From DATDPM01 sp963841995 (GTDB taxonomy: Bacteria > Pseudomonadota > Alphaproteobacteria > DATDPM01), in assembly GCA_963841995.1 (NCBI GenBank), contig CAWJEX010000017.1, positions 248,001 through 312,000 of the forward strand: DNA of 64,000 bases, in the 5' to 3' direction. The position numbers and the translations under genes were made by a program. How positions within the stretch are numbered: the stretch's first letter is position 1; the number at the start of each line of letters is the position of its first letter. Below the pieces are notes generated by a model. It worked only from the letters and a program-made list of their open reading frames with translations. It ran no database searches and was not told where the DNA came from. This document shows, one piece after another, positions 50,039 through 60,294 of the stretch.

Positions 50039-50042
50039 GTAC

Positions 50043-50072
50043 GGGCAGGATAAGGGCGGGCAGGATAAGGGC
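50043..50072. repeat. Two tandem copies of a 15-bp unit between acs and sdhAF4
   Basis: GGGCAGGATAAGGGC occurs at 50043-50057 and again at 50058-50072, in the short gap between the convergent acs and sdhAF4 genes. A related string (GGGATAAAGGCGGGC) lies in the gap at 54464-54478. No stem-loop terminator is evident. Confidence 0.8.
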
Positions 50073-50078
50073 CGACGT

Positions 50079-50303
50079 CTAGAAATCGACGCAGATGCCG
50101 TTGCGTTCCCAATCCCCGAAGCGGGTCGGCTCGGGGCCCTTGGGGCCTCCCATCTCGGGAACCTTCTCAGGGATTTTTTCCGGTACGTTGCCGGGAGCTT
50201 TCTCAGCTACCGTTACGACCGGATTTGCTTGCGCCGGTTTAGGGGCACTCGCCAAGGGATTCGCGGCTGCGCCAATGTCCGTATCTTTTTCGTCGTCGGC
50301 CAT
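50079..50303 (-). CDS. SdhAF4-like succinate dehydrogenase assembly factor (DUF1674)
   Basis: A 74-residue protein from the ATG at 50303. The C-terminal third carries the family signature GGPKGPEPTRFGDWERNGIC and ends VDF, the diagnostic DUF1674/SDHAF4 tail; the N-terminal part is disordered, rich in Ala, Pro and Lys. The mitochondrial homologue helps flavinylated SdhA join SdhB; the bacterial protein is assumed to do the same. Convergent with acs and divergent from htpX. Confidence 0.9.
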   Translation of the reverse strand: MADDEKDTDIGAAANPLASAPKPAQANPVVTVAEKAPGNVPEKIPEKVPEMGGPKGPEPTRFGDWERNGICVDF

Positions 50304-50424
50304 AGCTCGACAAAAACGCGAATGCCATCCCTTGTCAACCGGCGCCATGGCCGCGGCGGGCTTGATTAGCGCAGCGCCGATCCTAACTACTTAATCCAGC
50401 AATGTTTTACAGGAGATTGGCGAA

Positions 50425-51315
50425 GTGAACTATTTCCGCACCGCGGTTCTGCTGGCGGCCCTGACCGGCCTGTTCTTAGCCATCGGCTATTTGATTGGCG
50501 GCGAGCGCGGCATGGTGATCGCGTTTCTATTCGCGCTGGGCACCAATCTTTTCGCCTATTGGAACGCGGACAAGATGCTGCTCCGCATGTATGGCGCCCA
50601 AGAAGTGGACACGCGCAGTGCGCCCGCGCTTTACGGCACCGTGCGAAGCTTGGCGCAACGCGCCGGCCTGCCGATGCCGCGGGTTTACATCGTCGACACC
50701 CCGCAGCCGAACGCCTTCGCCACCGGCCGCAATCCCGAGCATGCCGCGGTCGCGGTCACCAGCGGGTTGATCAATTCGCTCAGCATGGAACAAGTGGCCG
50801 GCGTGTTGTCCCATGAGCTGACGCATATCAAGAATCGCGACACCCTCACCATGACGATCACCGCAACGATTGCGGGTGCCGTATCCATGCTCGCGAATTT
50901 TGCGTTCTTCTTCGGCGGCGCGAATAACGACAACCGCAACAATCCGCTGGGCTTCGTCGGCGTTATTGTGGTGGCGCTGTTGGCACCGATTGCGGCGATG
51001 CTTGTGCAACTCGCCATTTCCCGGGGCCGCGAATACGAAGCGGATAAGGGCGGGGCGGCAATTTCCGGTCATCCCTTGTGGCTGGCTTCGGCGCTGGAGA
51101 AGCTTGAGGCCGCGCGCCAGCAAGTCGACAATGTGGAGGCCGAGCGCAACCCGGCAACTGCGCATCTGTTCATCGTCAATCCGCTTCACGGCGCCGGCCT
51201 CGCCGGCCTTTTTGCCACCCATCCGTCGACGGAAGACCGGATTGCGCGCCTCCGCGCCATGGCCGGACAAAATCGTGGACAAAGCCCGGGCGAACAACGC
51301 GGGCCCTGGGGTTAA
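50425..51315 (+). CDS. htpX: Membrane zinc metalloprotease HtpX (M48)
   Basis: The 296-residue protein starts at GTG 50425 with AGGAGA upstream. Two membrane helices (about 5-48), the zinc motif HELTH in VLSHELTHIKNRDT, a pair of helices (about 150-195) and the third ligand Glu in RGREYEADKGGA. HtpX degrades misfolded membrane proteins with its catalytic domain in the cytoplasm. rsmB follows 77 bp later on the same strand. Confidence 0.96.
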   Translation: MNYFRTAVLLAALTGLFLAIGYLIGGERGMVIAFLFALGTNLFAYWNADKMLLRMYGAQEVDTRSAPALYGTVRSLAQRAGLPMPRVYIVDTPQPNAFATGRNPEHAAVAVTSGLINSLSMEQVAGVLSHELTHIKNRDTLTMTITATIAGAVSMLANFAFFFGGANNDNRNNPLGFVGVIVVALLAPIAAMLVQLAISRGREYEADKGGAAISGHPLWLASALEKLEAARQQVDNVEAERNPATAHLFIVNPLHGAGLAGLFATHPSTEDRIARLRAMAGQNRGQSPGEQRGPWG

Positions 51316-51392
51316 GACTTTCGGATCGATGACGCCGGCGCCGGCCGAACCAAGGCTCGCCGCCGGTCGGTCTTTGCGCTAAACGGTCGGAC

Positions 51393-52700
51393 ATGACCGA
51401 AGCGCTTTCCTCCCGAAGCACCGCACTTGAAATTCTGCAGGCCGTATCGCGCCGGAGCCGCGCTTTGGACGAGGCGGCTTCCGGCCACCTCGGATTCGCC
51501 AAGCTGGAACCACGGGATCGCGCCTTCGTCCGGCTTCTTGTCGCGACCAGCTTGCGGCGATTGGGGCAGATCGACACGCTGATCGCGGTTTGTCTGGAAC
51601 GTCCGGTCGAAACGAAAATGCCCGCGGTTCACGACATCTTGCGCCTTGGCATCGCTCAGCTTCTCTTTCTTAAAACGCCGCCCCACGCCGCGGTCGATAC
51701 CTCGGTAGCGCTTGCTGAAGAGGTCGGGCACGGCGCGCTCAAAGGTCTCGTTAACGCGGTGCTGCGGCGGCTGTCCCGCGAAGGCGCAACGATCGTCGAA
51801 GCCCAAGATGCGGCGAAGCTCAATACGCCCGGCTGGCTTTGGGAATCCTGGATCGCCGCTTACGGCGAAGACACCACGCGAAAAATCGCCGAGACCCATG
51901 TGGCCGAGCCGCCATTGGACATCACCGTCAAATCGCACGCCGAAACCTGGGCCTCGCGTTTGGGCGCGGCGATTCTGCCGACCGGGAGTCTTCGCCGGCC
52001 GATTGCCCAGGAAGGCGGCGGCGGGGCGATTCCCGAACTTCCCGGATTCGCGGAGGGCGAATGGTGGGTCCAGGATGCGGCGGCAGCAATTCCGGCAAGT
52101 TTATTCGGCAATATAACCGGTCGCAGCGCGATCGATCTTTGCGCGGCACCCGGCGGCAAGACCGCGCAATTGTCGGCGGCCGGGGCGAAAGTCACCGCCG
52201 TCGATGTTTCGGCGACCCGAATCAAACTTCTCCGCGAAAATATGAATCGCCTGCATTTGCCGGCCGATTTCATCTGCGCCGACGCTTCGGTGTGGCATCC
52301 CCGTGAAAAGGCCGACTGTGTATTGCTCGACGCGCCGTGTACGGCCACCGGCACATTGCGCCGCCACCCCGATATCGCCCATCTGAAATCGCCTCAGGAT
52401 GTAACGCGGTTAATGGCGGTGCAGGATCGGCTGCTCGATGCCGCAACGGCAATGCTGGCAACCGGCGGCACGCTGGTTTACTGCACTTGTTCGCTGCAAC
52501 CCGAAGAAGGCGAGCAGCGTATCGCCGCTTTGCTCGACCGCCAATCCGGTCTGGTCCGGGTGCCGATTGCGCCTCCGGAAATCGGCGGATTGGCCGAGCT
52601 TCTGACGGCGGAAGGCGCGTTGCGCACACTTCCCTGTCATCTTTCAGCGCAGGGCGGGATGGACGGATTCTATGCCGCCCGCTTGCGGCGTATCACCTAA
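51393..52700 (+). CDS. rsmB: 16S rRNA m5C methyltransferase RsmB
   Basis: The 435-residue protein has an N-terminal NusB-like RNA-binding domain (about 5-140) and a Rossmann methyltransferase domain with SAM motif IDLCAAPGGKTAQL, and the two Cys of the m5C mechanism in LLDAPCTATGTLRRHPD and VYCTCSLQPEEGE. The usual target is C967 of 16S rRNA. It lies between htpX and the heparinase-like gene. Confidence 0.95.
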   Translation: MTEALSSRSTALEILQAVSRRSRALDEAASGHLGFAKLEPRDRAFVRLLVATSLRRLGQIDTLIAVCLERPVETKMPAVHDILRLGIAQLLFLKTPPHAAVDTSVALAEEVGHGALKGLVNAVLRRLSREGATIVEAQDAAKLNTPGWLWESWIAAYGEDTTRKIAETHVAEPPLDITVKSHAETWASRLGAAILPTGSLRRPIAQEGGGGAIPELPGFAEGEWWVQDAAAAIPASLFGNITGRSAIDLCAAPGGKTAQLSAAGAKVTAVDVSATRIKLLRENMNRLHLPADFICADASVWHPREKADCVLLDAPCTATGTLRRHPDIAHLKSPQDVTRLMAVQDRLLDAATAMLATGGTLVYCTCSLQPEEGEQRIAALLDRQSGLVRVPIAPPEIGGLAELLTAEGALRTLPCHLSAQGGMDGFYAARLRRIT

Positions 52701-52736
52701 GCTGTTACGCCAAGCCGTCAAAGCCGACAGGACGCC

Positions 52737-54420
52737 ATGACCTTGTTCGCTCGCACGGATTTGCGTCAAGCCATGCATTGCGCCGGGCGCATTGCGGGAG
52801 CGCGACTGGCCTCCGTCATTTTCCGCCTGCCCTTCTATCATCTGAGTTTGGCCGGCCGAGTACCCCCGGCCCTTCGCCATGCGGCGCCCGATCCCTGGCC
52901 CGGCACCGCCGCAAAGGGCGCCGAGATCGTCGCGGGAAATTTCACCTTTGCCGGGGAAACGGTGGCGGGCGATCTGGCTGCCTGGGAGGGCAAGGGGCAT
53001 TGGGCTGAGGCTTTCCACGCCTTCGAATGGCTGCGGGATTTGCGGGCGCTTGGCGGCGATCCTGCCCATCAGCGGGCGCGGAAATTGGTCAAGGATTGGA
53101 TCGTCCGCCACGAAAAATGGAGCAAGCCGGCTTGGCGCGGCGATATTTTGGGACGGCGGCTCGCCAGCTGGATCGCCCATTACGATTTTTTCGCCGCCGG
53201 GGCCGATGATGCGTTCCGCGAGCAAGTGAATGCCAGCCTGGCGCGGCAGACGCGGCATCTTGCCAGGGTTCTTCCCGCCGAGCTCGACGGCGCAGCGCTT
53301 CTTTTCGCGCTCAAAGGGCTGGTGCTTTCAGGATTAGCTCTTCCCGGATTCGACGGCGCGCTGTCGCGGGGAATTCGCATGCTGACCCGCGAATTGCCGC
53401 GGCAAGTGCTTCCCGACGGCGGGCATTTCGAACGCTGCCCGTCGCTGCAGCTTTTCGTGTTGCGGGATCTCGTGGACTTGCGCGGCGCTTTGCTGGCCGC
53501 CCAGGGAAACGTCCCGAACGAAATTCAGAACGCGATCGACCGGATGGCGCCGATGCTTCGATTCTTCCGGCTCGGCGATGGCGGGCTGGCGCTGTTCAAC
53601 GGCGGATTCGAGGAGCAGCCCTGGCTGATCGACCTTGTGCTGTCGCGCTCCGAATCCAAGGGAAAGCCGCTGGCGGCCGCACCCCATAGCGGCTTCCAAA
53701 GATTGTCCGCGGGCCGGTTCGCCGCCGTGCTCGATTCGGGGCCGCCCATCCGCATCCAATGCGCCCGCGACATTCTGGACTGCGCCCATGCCGGAACTCT
53801 GAGTTTCGAATTCGCCGCCGGAAAGGATCGGGTGATCGTCAATTGCGGCGCCCATTGGGGCCGCCAAGCGGCGTGGAGTTCGCGCGGCGCGCGCGACCGC
53901 CGCGCACTCGACCATGATCGTCGAAGACACCAATTCGTCGGAAGTCTTCGATTGGGGATTGAAGGACGGTCCCCGCACCGTGCTCTGCCGAAGATCGGAG
54001 CGCGAAGACGGTGCTGCGGTCGAAGCCAGTCACGATGGCTACGCCGCCCTGTTCGGATTGCGCCATCGCCGGCGGCTACAGCTATTGGCCGAAGGACAGG
54101 AGCTGCGGGGCGAAGATTGTCTGATCGCGATACCGGGGAAACGAAAACGCAAAGTCTGCCGGTTCGCCATTCGATTTCATCTCCATCCGGATTCGAAAGC
54201 GTCGCTTTTGCAGGACGGCAAAAATGTGTTGATCAAACTGCCGTCCGGTGCGGGCATGCGATTCGCCGCCGAAGGCGGCGATATCGCGATCGAAGACAGC
54301 GTCTATCTCGGCAATGGCGAGTTGCGCAAAAGCCACCAGATCGTGGTCAGCGGCAGCGCCGATCCGGACGTTCCTCTGGAAGCGGCGATCGTCTCCTGGA
54401 CTCTCACGAAGGTGGGCTGA
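52737..54420 (+). CDS. Heparinase II/III family protein; frameshifted at 53879
   Basis: Over one extra T this is about 560 residues: an N-terminal helical domain (toroid; FHAFEWLRDLRALGG, LARVLPAELDGAALLFALKGL, LPRQVLPDGGHFERCPSLQ) and a C-terminal beta-sandwich domain (about 340 on) with FEFAAGKDRVIVNCGA and ATAAHSTMIVEDTNSSEVF. The break lies in GAGTTC (53876-53881); GAGTC gives AWSRAARATAAHST, the normal family sequence. No signal peptide is clear. This family member is common beside rsmB and purH in Alphaproteobacteria and may act on cell-surface uronate polysaccharides. Substrate unknown. Confidence 0.88.
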
Positions 54421-54465
54421 CGCCCGCGGCGCAAAGGTGGCCCAGCGCCCGCGGCGCAAAGGTGG
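54421..54465. repeat. Two copies of a 20-bp G+C-rich unit after the heparinase gene
   Basis: CGCCCGCGGCGCAAAGGTGG at 54421-54440 and 54446-54465, period 25 bp, filling the gap between the convergent heparinase and dehydrogenase genes. Confidence 0.8.
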
Positions 54466-54477
54466 GATAAAGGCGGG

Positions 54478-55758
54478 CTAGAGCTCCCAGCGGCGGATGC
54501 CGTCGGGAAGCTGCATGCTCCGCCAGATGCCTTTGATATCCGCGACGAGCCCGCCGGGATTCAACAACGAGCCGAGTGTTTCGGCGGTGAACGCCTTGTA
54601 TTCGTCATGGGCGACGGCACCTACCACGCAATCGAAGCGCTTGCCGATCGGCAATCTCGGCGTCAGCTCCACTTTATAATGTGACGCCGCTTCCTTCGGA
54701 TCGGCCAGCGGATCGTGAACGGTGACGCGATAGCCATGGAGCTTCAGCCCCGCAATCACGTCCGCCACTTTCGAATTGCGCAGGTCCGGCACATTCTCTT
54801 TGAAGGTGAGGCCGAGAACGAGAATTTCGGCATGGCCGGATCCGTTCGGCTTTTTGCCGTTGTTGCCGAGCCGGTTCGCGATGCATTCGGCGACAAAGGT
54901 TCCCATCTGATCGTTGATTCGCCGGCCGGCCAAAATGACTTCGGGATGATGGCCGATCTCCTGGGCGCAATGGGCGAGATAGAATGGATCGACGCCAATG
55001 CAATGACCGCCGACAAGACCGGGCCGGAAATCCAAGAAGTTCCATTTGGTGCGCGCCGCTTCCAACACGTCCTGAACGGAAAGATCGAGCTTCTGGAAAA
55101 TCTGCGTGACTTCGTTGATGAAGGCGATGTTGATGTCGCGCTGGGCGTTTTCGATCACCTTGGCGGCTTCGGCGGTGCGGATGTTTTTTGCGACAAAGAC
55201 CGGCGCCACACTTCCGTAAATCTCGGCCAGGGTCTTCGCCACTTCCGGCGTTTGCCCGGAAACGACCTTGACGATTTTTTCGACCGTGTGGGTTTTGTCG
55301 CCAGGGTTTATCCGTTCGGGGGAGTATCCGAGAAAGAAATCCGTACCGCATTTGAGCCCGGACGCCTTTTCGATCGCCGGCCCGCAGAAGTCTTCGGTCA
55401 CGCCGGGATAAACCGTACTTTCAAATACGATGATGCCGCCCTTGGCCAGGGCGGCCCCAGCCGTCCGGCAGGCGGCGAGCACAAGCTCAAGATCGGGAAG
55501 ATTATTGTCGTCGACCGGGGTCGGCACCGTGACGATGAAAATGTCCGCGCCCTTGATGTCCTTAGGGTCGGCGGAAATGAGCATCTTGGCGGCCCGCAAA
55601 CCCGCACTTTCGACCTCGCCTGTGCGATCGATCCCGGATTTCAATTCTTCGACGCGCTCGGCGTTGACGTCGAAGCCGATCACCTCGTAGCGGCGCGACA
55701 GGGCCACGGCGAGAGGCAGCCCGACATAGCCGAGGCCAATGACGGCAATATGCAACAT
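54478..55758 (-). CDS. UDP-N-acetylhexosamine 6-dehydrogenase (TviB/WbpO-like)
   Basis: The 426-residue protein has the three-domain UDP-sugar dehydrogenase layout: NAD motif VIGLGYVGLPLAVALS, VTVPTPVDDNNLPDLE, ESTVYPGVTEDFCGP, GYSPERINPGD, the catalytic Cys in VGGHCIGVDPFYLAH and a C-terminal Rossmann domain with LGLTFKENVPDLRNSK. The YSPERINPGD form points to the TviB/WbpO group acting on UDP-GlcNAc/GalNAc rather than UDP-glucose. It feeds uronic acid sugars into capsule or O-antigen and is the only minus-strand gene in this glycan block. Confidence 0.9.
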   Translation of the reverse strand: MLHIAVIGLGYVGLPLAVALSRRYEVIGFDVNAERVEELKSGIDRTGEVESAGLRAAKMLISADPKDIKGADIFIVTVPTPVDDNNLPDLELVLAACRTAGAALAKGGIIVFESTVYPGVTEDFCGPAIEKASGLKCGTDFFLGYSPERINPGDKTHTVEKIVKVVSGQTPEVAKTLAEIYGSVAPVFVAKNIRTAEAAKVIENAQRDINIAFINEVTQIFQKLDLSVQDVLEAARTKWNFLDFRPGLVGGHCIGVDPFYLAHCAQEIGHHPEVILAGRRINDQMGTFVAECIANRLGNNGKKPNGSGHAEILVLGLTFKENVPDLRNSKVADVIAGLKLHGYRVTVHDPLADPKEAASHYKVELTPRLPIGKRFDCVVGAVAHDEYKAFTAETLGSLLNPGGLVADIKGIWRSMQLPDGIRRWEL

Positions 55759-55928
55759 AACCCCCCTGGAAGATGGCCGCGATCCTTAGCAATTGCGCCG
55801 TAAACCATCGCCACTGATGGCGGTGATTATAAGGCGCCCTTCTCATTGTCGGCTTCTATCCCCTTCCGGGTAGAGATGCCAACCGGTCATATTTTATTTT
55901 ATTATAAATAGCGGATAATTTCAAGCTA

Positions 55929-57199
55929 TTGCAACTACTTGCGATCTGTTCTAGTATTGTTCCCACGAAGTGCGCAGCCAAGATCCGTATCTATCCGGAT
56001 TCCAACCAGAAAGAATCACTTTCTGTGCAGTTCGGCTGCGCCCGCTTTGTCGGGATCTGGCGTTATCATTGAAGAAGGAAGCCTGGGAACAACGCAAGGA
56101 GAACCTCTCCTGCTACAAGATCAAAGCCTTATTGCCGGTCTGGAAGGCAGGAGAATACTCTTGGCTCAAGCAAGCCGACAGCCAGGCCTTGCAGCAATCA
56201 ATCCTCAACCTAGATCATGCCTTTCGCAACTTCTTCGAGAAGCGCAGCCGTTACCCTCGCTTCAAGAAGAAGCATGACTCCAGCCAATCGATCCAGTACC
56301 CGCAGCGCGTCAGGCTCGGCGGCAACTTGATCTATCTGCCTAAAATCGGCTGGGTGAAAGCCAAGGTTCATCGGAAAATCGAAGGCGAGATCAAGACTGT
56401 CACCGTTTCGAAGTCATCGACCGGCAAATATTACGCCGCGATCCTGACCGATACCGGCAAGCCGGAACCAAAGCCCATCAAGCGCTTCGTTCGCGTAACC
56501 GGCATCGATCTCGGTATCACAACCGCCGTCACTTCAAGTGACGGTACCAAGATTCCGAACCAGCGATTTCTCAACCGGGCCCAACGCAACCTGCGCCGCA
56601 AGCAACGTACCCTGTCCCGCAAAATCGAAGCTGCCAAACTCAGATCCAAAACCGGACATAAGAAACTCCCTGACTGCTTCGGCGGCAAGATCGCCAAAGC
56701 AAAACTTAAGATGGCGAAAGCCCATGAACGCGTGCGCTTCTCGCGCGAAGACTGGCAACATAAAACGTCTCGATGTCTAGCCGACGAAAACCAAGCGGTC
56801 TGCGCCGAGACTCTTAACGTCAAGGGAATGATGAAGAACCGCAGTTTCTCCCGAGCGATCTCGGATCTGGGCTGGTCCGGATTTCTATTCAAGCTCGATT
56901 ACAAGCTTAAGGACAAAGGCGGACGTCTGATCAAGATCGACCGCTTCTTTCCTTCGTCCAAGGCTTGTTCATCCTGCGGTTCGATCAACGATGACCTGAC
57001 CCTTGCTGATCGCAACTGGACTTGTTCCGATTGCAAAACCTTACACGATCGTGACCTCAACGCCGCGATCAACATCAGGAACCAAGGTATCCTAAAGCTC
57101 AAGACGGAAGGACTGTCCGTCTCTGCCCACGGAGGCTGCGTAAGACCGGCTCATATCGAACCGGCAGCGGCCCATGAACTGGGAAGCCTCCATCTTTAG
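55929..57199 (+). CDS. tnpB: RNA-guided nuclease TnpB (IS605 OrfB family); one-base loss near 56051
   Basis: From a TTG at 55929 the frame encodes AKIRIYPDSNQKESLSVQFGC and then ARFV, after which one missing base (GGG, probably GGGG, at 56052) moves it into the long frame DLALSLKKEAWEQRKENLSC. The RuvC-like residues are present: Asp in TGIDLGITTAVT, Glu in VCAETLNVKGM and Asp in HDRDLNAAINI. A zinc finger CSSCGSIN...CSDC lies between the last two. About 423 residues. TnpB cuts DNA guided by an RNA from the element's right end. Start codon uncertain; if the base loss is a sequencing error the gene is intact. Confidence 0.85.
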
Positions 57200-57214
57200 G
57201 TGGAGGAGCAGTCA
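57080..57214 (+). ncRNA. Probable omega (reRNA) guide-RNA scaffold at the IS right end
   Basis: In known TnpB systems the guide RNA overlaps the 3' end of tnpB and the right-end hairpin, with the guide taken from flanking DNA. Here the hairpin at 57187-57206 and the GTCAC-type end fit that plan, so the guide would start near 57215 (CCCCTGACTGGCC...). The 5' limit is a guess. Confidence 0.4.
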
Positions 57215-57297
57215 CCCCTGACTGGCCCATTTTGTCAATGCAGCGGCTTTACCCGCGGCTTTGCCGCGGCCACGGCGGCCGCGCTATAAACCCTATC

Positions 57298-58299
57298 ATG
57301 GGGGGTTATCTCTTTGTCTTCATTGCCGTGCTCGCCGCCTCTTACGCGGGCACCGGGCTTGCCCTGAGGCTGCTGCGCGAACGCGCAATTCTCGATCACC
57401 CGAACGAGCGGAGCAGCCACGCGACGGCCACACCGCGAGGCGGTGGAATCGCGGTGATCGCGGTCTTGCTGGCCGCTTGGGCGGGGATCGCTCTGTTTAC
57501 CATACCCATCGCCATGCCCGCGCCGATGGTTCCGGTCTTGGTCGCCGCCGGGAGTCTGGCGCTGGTCTCCTGGCTCGACGATCTTCGAGGAGTTGCGCCG
57601 GCTCTGCGCCTGCTTATTCAAATTGCAGCCGCTACGACCGCGCTCGGCGCACTTCCCGGACTGGTCTTTCAGGGAGTGCTGCCGCCGGACCTCGATTGGG
57701 CCGTTACCGTCTTGATCTGGGTTTGGTTCATCAATTTGTTCAATTTCATGGATGGGATCGACGGCATCGCCGGAGTCGAGACGGCGGCGATCGGGCTCGG
57801 GCTTTTCCTTATCGGCGTGCTGTTCGCCGAGCCAGTGCCGGGATTTACCCTCTATGCGCTGAGCTTGGTCGCGGCGTCGCTCGGCTTCCTGCGCTGGAAC
57901 TGGGCGCCGGCCAAAATTTTTCTCGGCGATGTCGGAAGTGCTCCGCTCGGTTTTCTGTTGGGCTACCTGCTGTTGAGCGCCGCCGCCGCCGGGCACTGGG
58001 TCCCTGCCTTGATTCTCCCGCTCTATTACCTGGCCGATTCCGGCATCACCCTTGGCCGGCGGCTGGTCCACGGCGAGAAAATATGGCAGGCCCATGCCAG
58101 TCATTTTTATCAGCGTGCCGCACGGGCATCTGGCTCCCATGGGGCGGTCGTCCGCGCGATTGCCGCAGCGGACGCTCTTTTGATTATCCTGGCCCTAGCC
58201 GCCGCCCGCGGATTTGCGGTCGGGGCCATGGCCGGCGCCGTTCTTGTCACGGCCGGGCTTTTGGTCTATCTCGCCAGGCGCATCGGGACCGAAAGCTAG
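57298..58299 (+). CDS. WecA-like undecaprenyl-phosphate sugar-1-phosphate transferase (GT4)
   Basis: The 333-residue protein (ATG 57298; an upstream GTG-type extension would run through a G+C hairpin at 57253-57269) has about ten membrane helices and the GT4/MraY-WecA motifs: LVSWLDDLRGVAPALRLL, the Mg site in NLFNFMDGIDGIAG and KIFLGDVGSAPLGFLLG. It transfers a sugar-1-phosphate (typically GlcNAc or GalNAc/QuiNAc-1-P) to the lipid carrier, the first membrane step of O-antigen or capsule synthesis. The CapD-like gene follows after 62 bp. Confidence 0.92.
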   Translation: MGGYLFVFIAVLAASYAGTGLALRLLRERAILDHPNERSSHATATPRGGGIAVIAVLLAAWAGIALFTIPIAMPAPMVPVLVAAGSLALVSWLDDLRGVAPALRLLIQIAAATTALGALPGLVFQGVLPPDLDWAVTVLIWVWFINLFNFMDGIDGIAGVETAAIGLGLFLIGVLFAEPVPGFTLYALSLVAASLGFLRWNWAPAKIFLGDVGSAPLGFLLGYLLLSAAAAGHWVPALILPLYYLADSGITLGRRLVHGEKIWQAHASHFYQRAARASGSHGAVVRAIAAADALLIILALAAARGFAVGAMAGAVLVTAGLLVYLARRIGTES

Positions 58300-58361
58300 C
58301 CGTCCGCCAGTTATCAAAGCCCGCCCGGCTTATGCTATTTTCATCGCCCTGAAGGGAAGCC

Positions 58362-60294
58362 ATGGCACGCCGGTTCCGCCGCTTGAGTCGAGCCCGTATT
58401 ACTTTCGCCCACGATATCGTGATGGCGGCGGTTTCCTATTTCCTCGCGCTCTATTTGCGCGTCGGCGATTTGCTGTTCAGCTACAGCCTCGATTTCCTGC
58501 TGCGCGGCGCTCTCACTTTCACCGTAATCGCGGCGGCGGTGTTCTGGTGGAACGGACTTTACCGGGGCATCTGGCGCTACGCTTCGCTCAACGACATGGT
58601 GGCGATCATCCGGGCGGTGACGCTCACGGTCCTCCTCTTCGTCGCCTTCCAGTTCCTTGCCAACCGTTTGGAAGATTTCCCGCGTTCGGCCCAGCTCATC
58701 AACTGGATCGTTCTGGTAATGCTATTGGGTGCACCGCGATTCATTTATCGCGTGCTTAAGGATCGCGGATTCCGATTCGTGCTGAAGCGGGAAATGCACC
58801 CGCAGGTTCCGGTTCTGCTGCTGGGAGCCGGAGATGCCGCCGAACTCTTCATTCGCGAAATGCGGCGCGATACCAATGCCGGTTACCGTGTGGTGGGCAT
58901 CCTTTCGCATCAAGACGGGCGAGTCGGCCGCCATATCCACGGCATCGAGGTCATGGGCGGCTATGACGACCTCGACGAGGTGGTGAAGCGCCTGGAGGCG
59001 GTCAACGAGAAGCCGCAGCGCCTGATCATTACCAATGATCGAATCGAAGGCGAAACGATTCGCCGGCTCCTCGATGATGCGGGAAGGCTCGGCATGGCGC
59101 TCTCCCGAATGCCGCGACTGACCGATTTCAAGAGCGGCGCTCCCGACCGGCTCCAGATTCCGCCCCATCGACATCGAAGACATACTGTTCCGGCCACAGA
59201 CCGTGCTCGACCGTGATTCCATGCGCGCCTTGATTTCGAACCGCCGGGTGCTTGTGACCGGCGCCGGCGGCACCATCGGTTCGGAATTGGTGCGGCAAAT
59301 TTGCGATTTCGCGCCTTCCCATCTGGCGCTTTTCGATCATTCCGAATTCGCGCTTTATGCCATCGACCGGGAAGTTTTGGAACGCAAGCCGGAGCTTTCC
59401 CGAAGCGCCATCCTCGGCGATGTGCGGGATCGCGCGCGGGTGTTCGAGATCGTGAGCCGCGAACGTCCCGATCTGGTATTCCATGCTGCGGCCCTCAAAC
59501 ACGTGCCGGTGGTCGAAGACCACCCCAATGAGGGCGTGCTCACCAATGCGATCGGCACCCGTCACGTTGCCGATGCCTGTGCCGATTCGAGCGTGCGCGT
59601 CATGGTCCTGATCTCGACCGACAAGGCGGTCAATCCGACCAATGTCATGGGGGCAACCAAGCGCCTCGCCGAAAGCTATTGCCAGGCCCGGGATATCGTC
59701 GCCCGGCGAAGCGGCGCCAAGACGCGCTTCCTCATGGTGCGATTCGGCAATGTTTTGGGATCCACGGGGTCGGTTGTTCCGCTCTTCCAGCATCAATTAT
59801 CGCGGGGCGGCCCTTTGACCGTTACCGATCCCGCGATGACCCGTTATTTCATGACCGTCCGCGAAGCCGTCGAGTTGGTTCTCCAGGCTTCGGCTCTTGG
59901 CGCCGCGGATGGCACCGAAGAAGGCCGCATCTTCGTCCTCGATATGGGCGAGCCGGTTAAGATCATCGATTTGGCGCGGCAGATGATCAGGCTGGCTGGG
60001 TTGCGGCCCGATATCGACATCAAGATCGAGATTACCGGCGTTCGGCCCGGGGAAAAGCTCTATGAGGAATTGTTCCATACCGCCGAAAAGGTGACGCCGA
60101 CGACGGCCCAAGGCATCTTGCTGGCAGCACCCCGCACCGCCGATCTCGCGGTTCTGTCGCGGGCCCTCGACGAGCTTCAAGAAGCGGCGAAAGCCGGACG
60201 CACCGAGCAAACCCTGACGCTGCTCGCCCGCATCGTTCCGGAATACCGGCCCGATACAGGCGCCGCCAATTCACTGCGGGCAACCGCGCCGTGA
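58362..60294 (+). CDS. CapD/WbpM-like UDP-GlcNAc 4,6-dehydratase; frameshifted at 59157
   Basis: Over one extra base this is 643 residues. Four N-terminal membrane helices (about 15-130), a first Rossmann domain (VLLLGAGDAAELFIREM), then the catalytic SDR domain: VTGAGGTIGSELVRQI, HAAALKHVPVVE, the STDKAVNPTNVMGATKR active site (MxxxK, as in WbpM) and TRYFMTVREAVELVLQA. The break at CAGATTCCGC is read through as LQIRPIDIEDILFRPQTVLDR. It should make the UDP-4-keto-6-deoxy sugar used for the initiating QuiNAc or bacillosamine-type residue. purH starts inside its stop (GTGA). Confidence 0.92.

Larger units (their letters stand above)
55900..57214 (+). mobile_element. TnpB-only IS200/IS605-like (IS1341-type) element
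   Basis: The left side has a subterminal hairpin AATAGC (55907-55912)/GCTATT (55925-55930) in an A+T-rich segment; the right end has CCTCCA (57187-57192)/TGGAGG (57201-57206) over the tnpB stop codon, ending near GTCAC at 57215. No tnpA and no terminal inverted repeats, as expected for this class. The exact ends are approximate. It lies between the dehydrogenase and WecA-like genes. Confidence 0.75.

Noticed and set aside
57232..57297. Upstream start for the WecA-like gene
   Set aside because: The extra residues (Arg/Cys/Gly-rich) come from a G+C-rich hairpin leader and do not look like a membrane protein N-terminus; ATG 57298 begins directly at the first helix.
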